In this document: piece after piece, positions 39,704-50,770 of the stretch
Numbering within the stretch: position 1 is the first letter of the stretch
Layout of the letters: each line of letters begins with the position of its first letter
Assembly: GCA_023333565.1 (NCBI GenBank)
Contig: JAJKFH010002633.1
Span: 124,001 to 188,000, forward strand
Source of the DNA: Puffinus mauretanicus
Taxonomy: Eukaryota > Chordata > Aves > Procellariiformes > Procellariidae
Direction: 5' to 3'
Length of the DNA: 64,000 bases
Notes under the pieces: model-generated
Told to the model about the DNA's origin: nothing
Databases searched by the model: none
Seen by the model: the letters and a program-made list of their open reading frames with translations, nothing else
Made by a program: the position numbers and the translations under genes

Positions 39704-41831
39704 AGAAAGTAATAGGAGAGATCATCTCTAGCATTCCATAATCTTCAGTGAGATTTAGAGAATTATCCATTTAATAGTGTCACAAATTTATATCTCCATC
39801 TTCAAAACTGCAAAATGTCATGGTAGTTGAAAACCACCATATTTTGATAATACACTTTCAGACTGTCTCCCTTCTCCTTCAATTCATATTTTCCCATATG
39901 AAATATGACATACTGTAAAATGCCAACTTTGAAACAAGAAGAAAGGCTCTATCCACTGAGCACATCTACTTCCCAGATCTGCAAATCTGTTTTATTAAAG
40001 CCAAGCACAACAGAAGCCCATAGCTGGTCTTGGAAAAAGTGAAGAATGTTCTCTCACTCTTGAAGTTAATCTAGACCTTAATCAATTGAAACTCATATGC
40101 AAACTTGGCCAATTTTTTTACTGTTGAATACTACTAAAAGACAGAATATATTTCAACTCACACTTTGCATTTTGGGATTGATGGTGGTCATGCTGTATAG
40201 ACATCTGAGTCATCTGAGTCACTACTTCTCAAAAGGTTGACCAACCATTTGTGGTCACACTACATTTCTTTATAAAATAGCACTGAGTCCAGACTTCAAA
40301 ACTGTTCTACTGTTTCTTGTGAAGGATGAAGATCCCTATTCTCACAGTGGAGGTGGTTTCCAATACCCAGGCTGCAAACCGTGGTAAATTACATTAAAAT
40401 CAAGACTGGAAATTACAATTGGCACTGACATGGAAGTGTAGATTCTCAAGGGAGAATTCTTTACACCCTTTGCTAGCCTTATGAATTTGCTACAGATGGG
40501 CAGCATTGCCTTTATGATTTTTGAGGCTGTAAAGAAGCTGTAAAGGAGGAATTCTGAGATTATTCCAAAGTCAGAAACTGGATATAACAGTCACACAATC
40601 AGTCAATACATATATCCATAGCAAGTGATCATATTTGATCTCAAAATCTACACAAATCTCTCAGTATTTCTTAGAACTTCTCAGGAAAGAGAACAGTCAT
40701 TTTTCTTGCATGTAGAGGCTCTTAGAAGCTGAGGACATAGTAATACATCTGTTGAGTTTTTTCTTTCAGTCAGTTTGAGCAACAATTAGAAAATAGCAGA
40801 CATAGCCAGAGTAATCAGACTTAGTTAATTTGCTAAAAAAAATTATGCTTAAATAAAACAGACACAAAACCAGTCAGTTAAAAAAAATGTAAAGTTAAAT
40901 CTTTAACCTAGAGTTAAATAGATTAAATTTAAAGTGAAAATAAAAATAAATTAAATAATGTAAATAAATTTAAATAGATTGTCCAGTGCTGAAGATAGAA
41001 TTCTTAGACGACTGGTTGACAGAATGCATTATGATGAGAACCAGTGACAAATCCAAATCTTCAAGATCAAATGTGAACCACAGCATAAAGACACGGGAAA
41101 CTTGGGGGAAAGAAGTTTGCATCATCAGATAAGTACTAGCTTTTTCATAATTTCATACACTGTTGTCAGCTACAGTTCTGGAATCATCTTAATTATGAAT
41201 TATATTGTTATCTCCTAGCAGTGCATTAAGGAATGCAACAAGTATCCCTCATGTGGTTCATTCTTTCTCCTCCTCTCCATCAGACAAGGGTTTTAAAATA
41301 TTGCTGTGATTATAGTGTCTCAGGTTCTTTCTGATGGATGACTCCAGCGAAACTACAGCAAGTCTGCATTTAGTCTGTGATGTTTAACTTTAACAATCCC
41401 TCTATTTAGTCAAAAATCTAATATAACTTTGTTTGCCATGCCAATAAGTCACAGATTTTTGCTATTCCTCTGGCATGAATTCCTTCTAAAAACTGCTTTA
41501 GCAAAAGTGGGCACCATGGGATTCCTTTTTATTGCCTCTCATTGTCTTCAAATCAAAGTCACCTAGCTGACAAGTAAAAAGGAAATTTTTCCCAGCTGCC
41601 AAGTCTGCAGATTGACTACATCATGTAGACATTAACCTGGCTTCTAACCTTCTCCCTTATTACCAGCAGTAATGACAACCCTAAGATCTAAACAATGCCC
41701 TCAATAACTCTTGTGTAAACTACAGTGATGTTGTTTTAAAAATTTTCAGACTGCCTGTTAACCACTGGTAAAAATTATCTTGGTGTTTGTAGGGTTCCCT
41801 ATGAACCTTCCAGTACAGGAGAAAAGAAAAT

Positions 41832-41861
41832 CAAAACAAAACAAAGCAAAACAAAACAAAA
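41832..41861. repeat. (AAAAC)n simple repeat
   Basis: About six AAAAC-type units, one with a G for an A. Confidence 0.9.
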
Positions 41862-44265
41862 AAGAGAAACTACATTCTAAGATAGACATTTTAAAACATA
41901 GCTAATGTACCAAATGTCTCATTTACACCTGTTCCAAATTGCTAAAAGTGAGTAAAAGGACAGAAGGTAGCTGCAGGTTTAATTTGGAAATGTCAGTTTA
42001 AACATAGATGTTGCTATAAGTACACTCTGATCAGAGGAAACTTCTTGCAATTATAATGGAAGAAAAGTGCCCAGACTGACTTTCAGAGTCTATGTTGAGA
42101 TTCCAAGTCTTAAATAACATTGCAAGATGACGAGGTCTGATTTGGCATCACAGACAGGCTGTAAATTTAGAGTGCCACACTATCATTTGCAGTGAAGACA
42201 GTTTCCACTAGAAGTTCTCTCTTACCACAGTCCAGTGACTTATTACTGCTTTTCCAGTGTTTCAATTAATATGCATGTAGCATAAGCTTAAAAATGAAAT
42301 CTGGAACTAAAACTGAATACTGGAGGATTTCTTCCATTTATAAAATCAACAAATTTAACCTTGCTCTCTAATAAACTTTGCTTTCATTGATTCAGGAGGA
42401 TGAGAGAACGTACTCGTGGAAGGGTCCTTGTGCAAGCTCATTGTACACGGTACAGACGAGGTGTGATTGTACGGGTCATTCAGGTAGCACAGTCTCTCTG
42501 TTGACCAGAATAGGCTGATTGCGATGCAAAGTGAGTCTCATTTGAAATCTTAATTGAAAGACTCCTTGTGAAAAGTCTGAACAGACTCACTTGCAGTTGA
42601 AGGTGCTTTTTAATCACTGAGAATAAAGACTTCAATCAATATGGTTCAAACTATTTGCCCCTGAGCAGTAGAATGGTGGTTTTCTTTAAAATGGTACTTA
42701 CAGCTTCAGGCTCAAGGCCAAGAAAACTTAGCCCCCTGAGTTCTTAATATAATTATTGTTTTCTCTATTATCTTGCAAGGGTGTTAATTTGCCTCCCAGT
42801 AATTAACTTCCCTATGTGGTTGTCAGGAAGTTTAATCAATAGCATGAACAGATACACCAACTGTCATTCCTTCTGTGACCAATACTCCCCTTCCCACCTC
42901 TCCCACCCCTGTGGAGGTTTCACTGTTTTAATAAAATGAACAGGTGGGATGTGCATAATTTCTTCAGAGAGTCGGTGTCTAAACTGTTCATCTCCTACTC
43001 CAAAAATGAAGGTACAGCCAATCAGGTCCCGTCAATATCATTGCCCCTGTTCCAAAACTAAAAGCATTATATGACTCCTGCTAAAGCAGCACCTGGCAAA
43101 TCAACTTATTAAAGTTTTACGTGGCACTGCATTCTCAGACACTTTAAACGCTGTGATGACATTGTAATAAGAGGAGGAGCAGAAGGCTTGATCTAATATA
43201 ATTCTACTTATGTCCACCATGTACAGGACATAATGTAATTCCCTTCAAAGCTAGTGACAAAAAACCTCATTCTTGGTGGAATTCCAATCTGCCTTGGCAG
43301 CTTTGGACTTTCTTTATTAAGAGGGATGTCACTCTGTGGCCTCTCTTTTCTTCTAGGGCAGTGTTGTCTGTTCTGATTCATAGCTTCTTAAATCTTCTCT
43401 TGTAACAGCTTAACACTGGTTATTTACTTCAATGTGTTTTCCAAGAACATTTTTCAGTTTCACTCATTCTCTTCCCTGAACTATCCTTCTGTGATACATT
43501 AAATGTTTATTTACCTTACCCAATTTTCAAACTGCAGGAGTTACCAGCATGACCAAGAACAAGTAAGATAACTTTTGGGGTGACAGAGGTTATGTCTAAT
43601 TCTACGCATAAGAATTATGTCCTATGCATTATGTGTATTTATAGTGCTATAGAACGATAATAATAGATAGCACTAGATAGAAGTTAGAACATCCACGCTG
43701 CAGGAATACTTGTAAACCATGTTGAAACAATCAAAGTGTTTACAAAAAAATCCAAAATAACCCATAGATAAATTTTTGAGACATTTTTCTTGAAAGCTTA
43801 CAATGAATTCCAAGGGACATTCACTTGAAGGATAGTGATAGTAACATTTTTAAAAGGGTAATGAACCAAAATCACACTTGAAAGAAAAACTGACAGAATG
43901 AAGGGAACGTCCTTCAAATGTTGGGATTTACAGAGACAGCTGTTGGAGTCTGGCTTTTTGGTTTCTGAAAAGTGAACTTGCTGTCAAGGTCATATTTAGA
44001 TTAAGAATAAGAAACAAGTCACTTCTTGATTATAGGAAATGTGAGTCCTTTCAGCTCGCAGCAGAGTCTAGGGAAGGTTATTATCTCCTGCCTAGTAAAA
44101 CTTCAGAATTAATCCATGATTTGCAGGATGATATTCTATCTTTACTACCAATTTTGACTCTGCAATTTTTTTCTCTTTATCTGGGCACCAAGAGAGTCCC
44201 AAGGCTTGTGAGGGAAGTATCTGTGGTTTCCTGTTCCTATAACAGGTTGACATTACTGGTGTTAA

Positions 44266-44330
44266 CTATATATATATATGTAACATATATATATATCATG
44301 CCTATATATATAAACATATGTTACATACGT
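44266..44330. repeat. (TA)n-rich imperfect palindrome
   Basis: TA runs surround 'tatgtaacata' on the left and its reverse complement 'tatgttacata' on the right, with 'catgcc' near the centre. The arms could pair into an AT hairpin. Confidence 0.85.
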
Positions 44331-45460
44331 GTAAAATCAGTTGTATTGTAACATTTGCATAAGGTTTCTCAGAAACTATATATTAATGAACGATCAGAGG
44401 ATCTCTGTTCCCCAATTCCACTTTCACCTGTGCTGATACTTAGCCCTGTTCTTTCCTCCTTGCAAAGCCTAGGGTTTAGGGGAGCTACCCCTGCAGCATT
44501 CCTCACTTCAAAACAGAATGCCAACAGAAAAAAAACCACAAACCCACCCCACTGCAAGAAGCTTAAAAATTTACTTCCCCTGAGGCTTACAAAGCACCTA
44601 GATGGTACCAGTTCAAATAGCCTGTCCAGTATTAAGTGTTGAGCGTCCCTCCTCCTTCATATGCAGTCCATATCTTCCAGAGCACATACATTTCCTTCCT
44701 TCTCTTTGTCCTTCAGAAAGTTTAAAGGAGAGCTCATTTGCTTTGGAGAAGCAAATGTTTTAATTATAGGGAGAGATGAATGATTGAGCCTAGATGGTGG
44801 GCGGAGGAAGGAAAAGTCAGCTTTACTGTCTTTTCTGTGAAGAAATAAGGTTGTTTCAAGCTGTAGTCTTATGCTTCCTTGAATTGGATTATTTTCAAAC
44901 ATATATTTCTTGGAACACAGCTGTTACTTCTTTGACAAATTAAGTAATGCATCATGAACAACTAAAATTCATTGCAACATAAAAACAAATATATGTTCAT
45001 TTTAGTACTTTGTTTTCTCCAGGCTTTTGAATCATGGTGGGATATTTAAAAAAACATATATCTTTTATAAATCTCTTTAATAATATCTACACAGTATTGA
45101 AGCAGCACTTTATTGAACAGCAACCATATCCAACCATTTGAAATGAAGGTCCTACTGCTTTTTATTCTCTCAGACTACCAGCTTTGTGTTTTGAGGTTTC
45201 AATTTACAGCTGACACTGGTATTTGGCTTGCTGTCATATTTATTGCCCTGATTACAATTAAAAGCACTGTTATGGGAAAGGAATGATAATACCATGGTCA
45301 CAGAATAGAACTTTTTTCACATCCAGTACAGTTATGTAAAAACTATGATAAACTGTTGAGGATTACTAGATCTCTCCTACCAGAACTCTTGCTCTTCACA
45401 CTAATTGCAGCTATCTTGGAAGACTCCAAGGAGGATGCCGTTGCCTGGAGCCATAAGCAA

Positions 45461-45625
45461 ATTTATTATTATTATTTGTAGTACATAGTAACAGTTAAAT
45501 TTGGGGTCTATTGTGCTAACTGCCCATATATATAAAGGTATAATAAAAGACAGGCTCTTCTCTGAAGAACTTGCAGTCTAAACAGAAAAGACCCTTGAAG
45601 TGTAACAGGGATAAAGATTTATCTA
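45461..45625 (+). repeat. Old amniote SINE-like interspersed repeat
   Basis: It reads 'atttattattattatttgta', then 'ggtctattgtgctaactgcc', then 'gacaggctcttctctgaaga', then 'acttgcagtctaaacagaaa'. This is the layout of a widespread old repeat in sauropsid DNA whose usual form has a '...ccattgtgctaggc' block and an '...agagcttacagtctaa' block. I know the text from turtles and birds but cannot assign a name or class with certainty; a MIR-like/CORE-SINE relative is the likeliest. Confidence 0.6.
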
Positions 45626-45874
45626 CAGAATATTACAAAATATTGAGGCAGCTGTCTTGAAAAAAACTGGGAACGATCTTTCAATAATTGCAAAATGATG
45701 CTTTTTTGATAGAATACAGTAAAGCACTTGGACCTTCATTTTGAAATGATTATTCATTTTGTCATTTCTTACTTTATAACTTTTATGTTATAATAGGAAA
45801 TCAAAGGTTGACATAAAAATGTAAAATTTTTGTTCTGTCAGGGTGAAGTATTTTGGCTGATTCAAAGCAAAGTA

Positions 45875-45898
45875 AAACAAGTAAACAAGTAAACAAGT
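45875..45898. repeat. 8-bp tandem repeat (AAACAAGT)3
   Basis: Three perfect units at 45875, 45883 and 45891. Confidence 0.9.
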
Positions 45899-46679
45899 AA
45901 ATTGTACCTTTTAAAGGATTTCAGAGAAATTAGAAACATTTTGAGAATTTTAGAGAATTTTAAAAGATGTAGGTTGCATTCTAATTTTGGAATGCTAAAA
46001 ATCCTTTCACAAAATGGATTTTCTATGCTCTGCACAATTCTACTTAAGAGCCGCCTTTGTTGTGAAATGAATAGCTTTAGCAGCTTTCCTTAGCTTTTGT
46101 GTGAAATTAATTGGTAGTCTTCTTTGCAGCTTCTAACCCATAACAAAAATAAACCAGTATTTATATTAAATAGTAGGCTTATTTACAGCATCAGCAGATA
46201 AGGTCAGCACTGAAATGGGCACAGAGGTTAAGCAAATTGGCAGAGCAGGGTTGGATGGCTTGCTTTGCTGCTCTGTGTCATCTTTTCTGTAGGTAAATAG
46301 ATTGCTGGAGTTACTACAGATATTTCCTTAGTGTTTTTCAATGAAAGCTTTTGGTCTGAATATTTCTTGTTGGCTCTGACGGTTGCTCATTTTCCTTATG
46401 CAATACTATCTGTTTATTTTGGCTTGCTATTAGAATGAATTGTGTCAAAGGGAGGCTGGAGTCATATTAAACCCAGGGGTAGACAAATGATTAGCACAGA
46501 CAAGGAAACAGGTTATTTTGAAAAAAACCCCACACCCTAACTGAACTAAAACTGCAGCTGAAATTTGTCATTTAATGTAAGGTTTCAAGTTCCCTAAGTA
46601 GTTTTTCCTCTGACATAAAGGAGTCTGGAAAGACATTATTACAGGCACCTGCCTCTGGAACATCATCTCGTGAATCACT

Positions 46680-48830
46680 CCTCAGAGAGGGAATAGTATT
46701 CCCTCTGCAAAGCACTGGGGAAGATGAAAAAAAGAGATAGGATCTTCACAGAGACCCTGCAGAGCCAAGCATCTGAACCCTCGGCTGCACATGGTGGGCA
46801 GCCAGAGTCTACTCCATCAAGTGGTAAATGCACTGTCAAGATGGAGGAAGAGGAGGCTTGTGACTTCTGGCACCAGGAAGACAAGCTCCTTTTACACCCT
46901 TAGATCTGTGAGTGCAGAATAGGTTCAGTCTCCTGGGGAGCCATCAGAGCCTGCCAAGCCTGACCCACATGGAGGCACTAAAAAGCAGTGGGTAACGGCA
47001 TTTGAAGATGGAGGTCCCCCTCTGCCAACCTGACCTGCTCTCTGGGGAGGTTTTCTGGGGATTTTGGTCTGCAAAGTTGAGGAGAGACTGCTGAGGCTCA
47101 TTTGGCTCATCTTAGACTATTATCCCATGCTGCTCATCCATGTGAGCAGCAACAATACTGCCAGCGGAAGCTGGAGTGTATCAGGAGTGACTACATGGCT
47201 CAGGCTCATGTGGTGTCTTCCTGGTCCTACTAAGTACATGGGAAACCTCTCTTAGGAATACATAGTGCAGGGTGACAGTAACAAGAGTAATGATAAAACA
47301 GGGCAAATGGAAATCCATCTCCAGTATGCCTACTCAAATGCACTCAAGCTGTGAAATGAGTAGAATGAACCAGAACTCTGCATGAGGTCCCAGAGGTACA
47401 ACATTGCTGGGATAGCAGAGACAGGGTGGGACAGCTTGCCTAACACGATACTGTGAAGGATGGATACAAGTTCATCAGGAAAGACAGGCAGGGATGATGA
47501 GGAGGGTAGTTGCTTTCTATGTTAAGGAGTAGCTCGGATGTATGGAGCTCTGTTATAGAATGGACAACAGGGATGAGAGCTTGTGGGTCAGGGTCAGAGG
47601 AGAGGCCAGTAAGGGTGACCTTGCAGTGGGAGTGTGTTACAGACCACCCAGTCAATGTGAGGAAGTGGATGAAGCTTTCCTTAAGCAATTCAAGGATACG
47701 TCTGGATCGCAGACCCTGCTTCTCATGGGGAACTTTAACCTCCCTGACATCTACTGAAAAGCCAACACTGTGGGACATAAGCAGTCAATGAGGTTTTTGG
47801 AGAGTGTCACAATAACATCTTGATACAGATACTGGATGGATCAACAGGAGTGACACAGAGCTGGACTGGTTATTCCCTAACAAGGAAGTTCTGTTTGGGG
47901 ATGGGATAATCAATGGCAACCTTGGCTGTAGAGGACATGAAATAGTGATGTTCAGGATCTGGAAAGGAGTGGGTAAGGAGAGCAGCAGAACGTAGACATG
48001 GGCTTCACAAAAGCAGTCTTCACCTAATTCTGGGAACTTGTAGGTGGTATTCCCTCTGAGGCAGCTCTGAAGACAAAGTTGCTCTGGAAAGCTGGCCAGG
48101 TTTTAAAGATAGCATCCTCCAAGCATAAGAACTGTCCGTCCTGACACTGAAGAAAATACATAATTTTTCCCCTCAAAGCTGGGGAACCAGCTTTGCTAAA
48201 CGGGGAACTCATGACAGAGTTCCAGAGCAAAAAGACAGCATACAGGAGGTGCAAACAGGGACAGGCTACCAAGGAAAAATTCAGAAACATTGCCCAGGCA
48301 TTTAGAGATGGTGATAGGAAAACCTAGAGCCAACGCTTGCAAGGGATGCCAAGAGCAACAAGAAAAGCTTCTATAGTTGCCTTAGCGGTAAAAGACTGAA
48401 CAAGGGAATGTGAGCCTGCTGCTGAATAGGTTGAGTGATTTAGTGATTTATTTGTTTCAGCATAAATAGATAATAGGTACTCAATGCTTCCTTTGCCCTC
48501 AGTCTTCACCAGCAAATATCCCAGGTCCTTGAGCTTAGTAAAGGAATTCAAGGGGGAGAGGAGATATCAGCAGTAATGGTGGAATCAAGGGTTATTTGAG
48601 ATAACTTGTCCCATGATAGTCCATGGGATTCAACAGACTCTATCTGTGGGAGAGAGCTGTATGATATCCCTATAAGGCCTCTCTCTCTGTTAGTTTTGAA
48701 AAATCATGGAGACTGGGGAAGACCCCTAACTACTGGAGAAAGGCAAATATTATGCCAATCATCAAAAAAGTCTGAAAGGATAATCCAGGGAATTACTGAT
48801 TGATCAGCTTCACTTTGGTCCCTTGGAAAA
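46680..48830 (+). mobile_element. Long degenerate CR1 LINE, 5' portion: ORF1 and the endonuclease half of ORF2
   Basis: The ORF1 region carries the esterase-like domain of CR1 ORF1: YYPMLLIHVSSNNTAS, read near 47117-47164, corresponds to the 'LLIHVGTND' motif, with the key Gly and Asp changed. Further along, the apurinic-type endonuclease of ORF2 is readable at 47542-47754 (ESLWVRVRG, AVGVCYRPPS, EEVDEAFLKQF, LLLMGNFNLPDIY), ending in a stop where CR1 has Trp. Its GDFN motif has become GNFN. Later text (GNLGCRGHEIVMF; YWRKANIMPIIKK near 48739-48777) reaches the start of the reverse transcriptase, and CR1 identity stops at about 48830. Many stops and frameshifts show an inactive copy. The 5' end is placed by weak resemblance and may lie up to some tens of bases away. 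Confidence 0.88.
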
Positions 48831-49557
48831 CAGCCCTGCAGACACCAAGATTGGTGAAGACGGAGGCGGGGAGGTGGTCCAGGTGCCAGAGCAGAGATTT
48901 ACCTGCAGCTCGTGGAGAAGACCATGGTGAAGCAGGCTGTCCCCTGCAGCCCATGGATGACCCCACTCTGCAGGAGGTGGAGATGCACTGAAGAAAGCTG
49001 CAGCCCATGAGGAGGAGCACATGCAGAAGCCTGTGGGGGACCCATGCTGGGACAGCGTGTTCTTGAAGGACTGTAGCCTGTAGAAAGGACCCATGCTAGA
49101 GCAGTTCATGAAGGACTGTATCCTGGGGGAGGAACCCCATGCTGGCATAGAGGAACAGCATGAGGAGGAAGGACTGGTAGAGATAAAGTCTTATGAACTG
49201 ATTGCAATCCCCATTCTCCATCCCCCTGCACTGTTCAGGGGGGAGAGGACATAGAAGAGTTGGGAATGTAAGGAGTGAAGTTGAGCCTTAGAAGAAGGAA
49301 GGGCTGGGGGGAAGGTGGTTTTAGTTTTGTCTTTTTTTTTCTCACTATCCTACTGTATTTTTAATTGGCAATAAATTAATCTTCCCCAAGTTGAGTCAGT
49401 TTAGCCCATGTCAGTAATTAGTAAGTGATCTCCCTGTCCTTTTCTCAATCCATGAACTTTTTCATCTTATTTTCTCACCCTGTCCTGTTGAGGAGGGGGA
49501 GTGAGAGAGCAGCTGGGTGGGCATCTGGCAGCCAGCCAAGGTTAAGCTAGTACAAGG
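48831..49557 (+). mobile_element. Solo-LTR-like avian endogenous retroviral element, nested in the CR1
   Basis: CR1 text is replaced here by ~730 bp of a repeat I recognise from bird genomes. First come GC-rich imperfect subrepeats built on 'gacccatgctgg' and 'gaaggactgtagcctg' (units starting about 49039, 49088 and 49133). A T-rich segment with a poly(A) signal AATAAA at 49370-49375 follows, then 'ttccccaagttgagtcagtt', 'agtaagtgatctccctgtcc' and 'gggcatctggcagccagcca'. The signal and the following U5-like block suggest an LTR in + orientation. I saw no gag, pol or env text and no second LTR. The left end is not a clear TG terminus and no target-site duplication could be made out, so the boundaries are approximate and the retroviral class is not assigned. 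Confidence 0.7.
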
Positions 49558-49574
49558 GACACGAGGGAGAAGAT

Positions 49575-50770
49575 GGTGACTGGGTAAATCATGTCTGACC
49601 CACCTCATTCTCTCTATGATCAATGTTGATTTATGGATAAAGGGAGAGCAATGGATGTCGTCTACCTCAGTTTTAGCAAGACTCTAGACATGGAATCTGG
49701 CCATGCAACTGGATTTTTACCCATCTATTTGTCCTTCCATCCAGACCACTGTATCTTAACTTGGATACAAGAATATTGTGGGAGACAGAGTGTAGGGTTA
49801 GTGTGTCACATATCCTACCTGAAGACCAGTGGCAAGTGGAATACAGCAAAGGTCTATTCCAGGACTTGCTCTGTTTACCTTCTTTAGCAATGACCTGGGG
49901 GAGGCAGTGAAGTGCACTCTCATTAAGTTTGCCGATGATACCAACTTAAGGGAGGGGGACGGGAACCAGATGATATGCTCAAAAACAGGGCTGCCATCCA
50001 GGGGGACCTGGACAGGCTGGTGGAATGGGACAACAGGAACCTGATGAAGTTCAACAAGGACAAATGCAAAGCCCTGCCCTGGGCAGGCAAAGCCCCAGCA
50101 GTGATCCAGGCTGGACCTGCCTGGCCAGGAGTAGCTCTGCAGGAAAGTTCCTGGGGCCTGTTGGCAGCGAGAGAGGAGCACGTAGTGGTCTGACAGCACC
50201 AAGGGCAGCAGCATCCTGGGGGGTATGAACAGGAGCACGACCAGGAGATCAAGGAGGGGATTAGCCTCAGTACTTGTTAGACCACATTCAGATACCACAT
50301 CCAGTTTTGGGCTCCATAGTACAGGAAAGGCATTGGCAAACTGGAGCGTGATCAGTGATGTCCCCAGAGCGGTTGGGGCTGGAGCACCCGCCCTGGGAGG
50401 AGAGGCCACAAGAGGTCAGCTTGGGCACAGAGGCTTCGGGGGATTGAAAGCAGCCACCTTGTCCAGGGAGGGGATCGAGAAGACAGAGCCAGGCTCTGTA
50501 TGGTGAGAAGCAACAGGCATAAACTGAAACAAGTGAGGTTCAGACTGGAGATATGGTGAAACTCTTTCTCCATGAGGGCAATTGAGTCTTGGTTACCCAG
50601 AGAGGTTGTGCTGTCTCCACCCACAGCAGTTTCCAAAACCCAACTCTACCAAACCCTGAGCAACTTGGTCTGATGTCAGAGATGACTTGCTTGGAGCAAG
50701 AGGTTGGACTAGGGACTGCCCGAGGTCATGTCAAGCCTGAATTAACACCTGATCCTATCATTATGGTTTA
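49575..50770 (+). mobile_element. Long degenerate CR1 LINE, 3' portion: reverse transcriptase and 3' end
   Basis: CR1 identity resumes at 'gggtaaatcatgtctgaccc' and continues through reverse-transcriptase text: DKGRAMDVVYLSFSK (about 49633-49680), then a frame with CTLIKFADDT in which the catalytic FADD is still intact (49928-49939), then DLDRLVEWDNRNLMKFNKD (about 50000). The 3' region ends with 'ggttggactagggactgccc' and a decayed tail near 50770. Relative to a complete CR1, roughly 30 codons between this part and 48830 are missing beside the LTR. Several frameshifts and stops are present. A 203-aa open frame on the opposite strand (49798-50409) is the antisense of this stretch. Confidence 0.9.

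Noticed and set aside
47440..47778. 112-aa open frame on the minus strand
   Set aside because: Antisense of the CR1 endonuclease region.
49798..50409. 203-aa open frame on the minus strand
   Set aside because: It lies exactly over the CR1 reverse-transcriptase and 3' part in antisense. Its composition is that of reversed CR1 text, not of a protein family.
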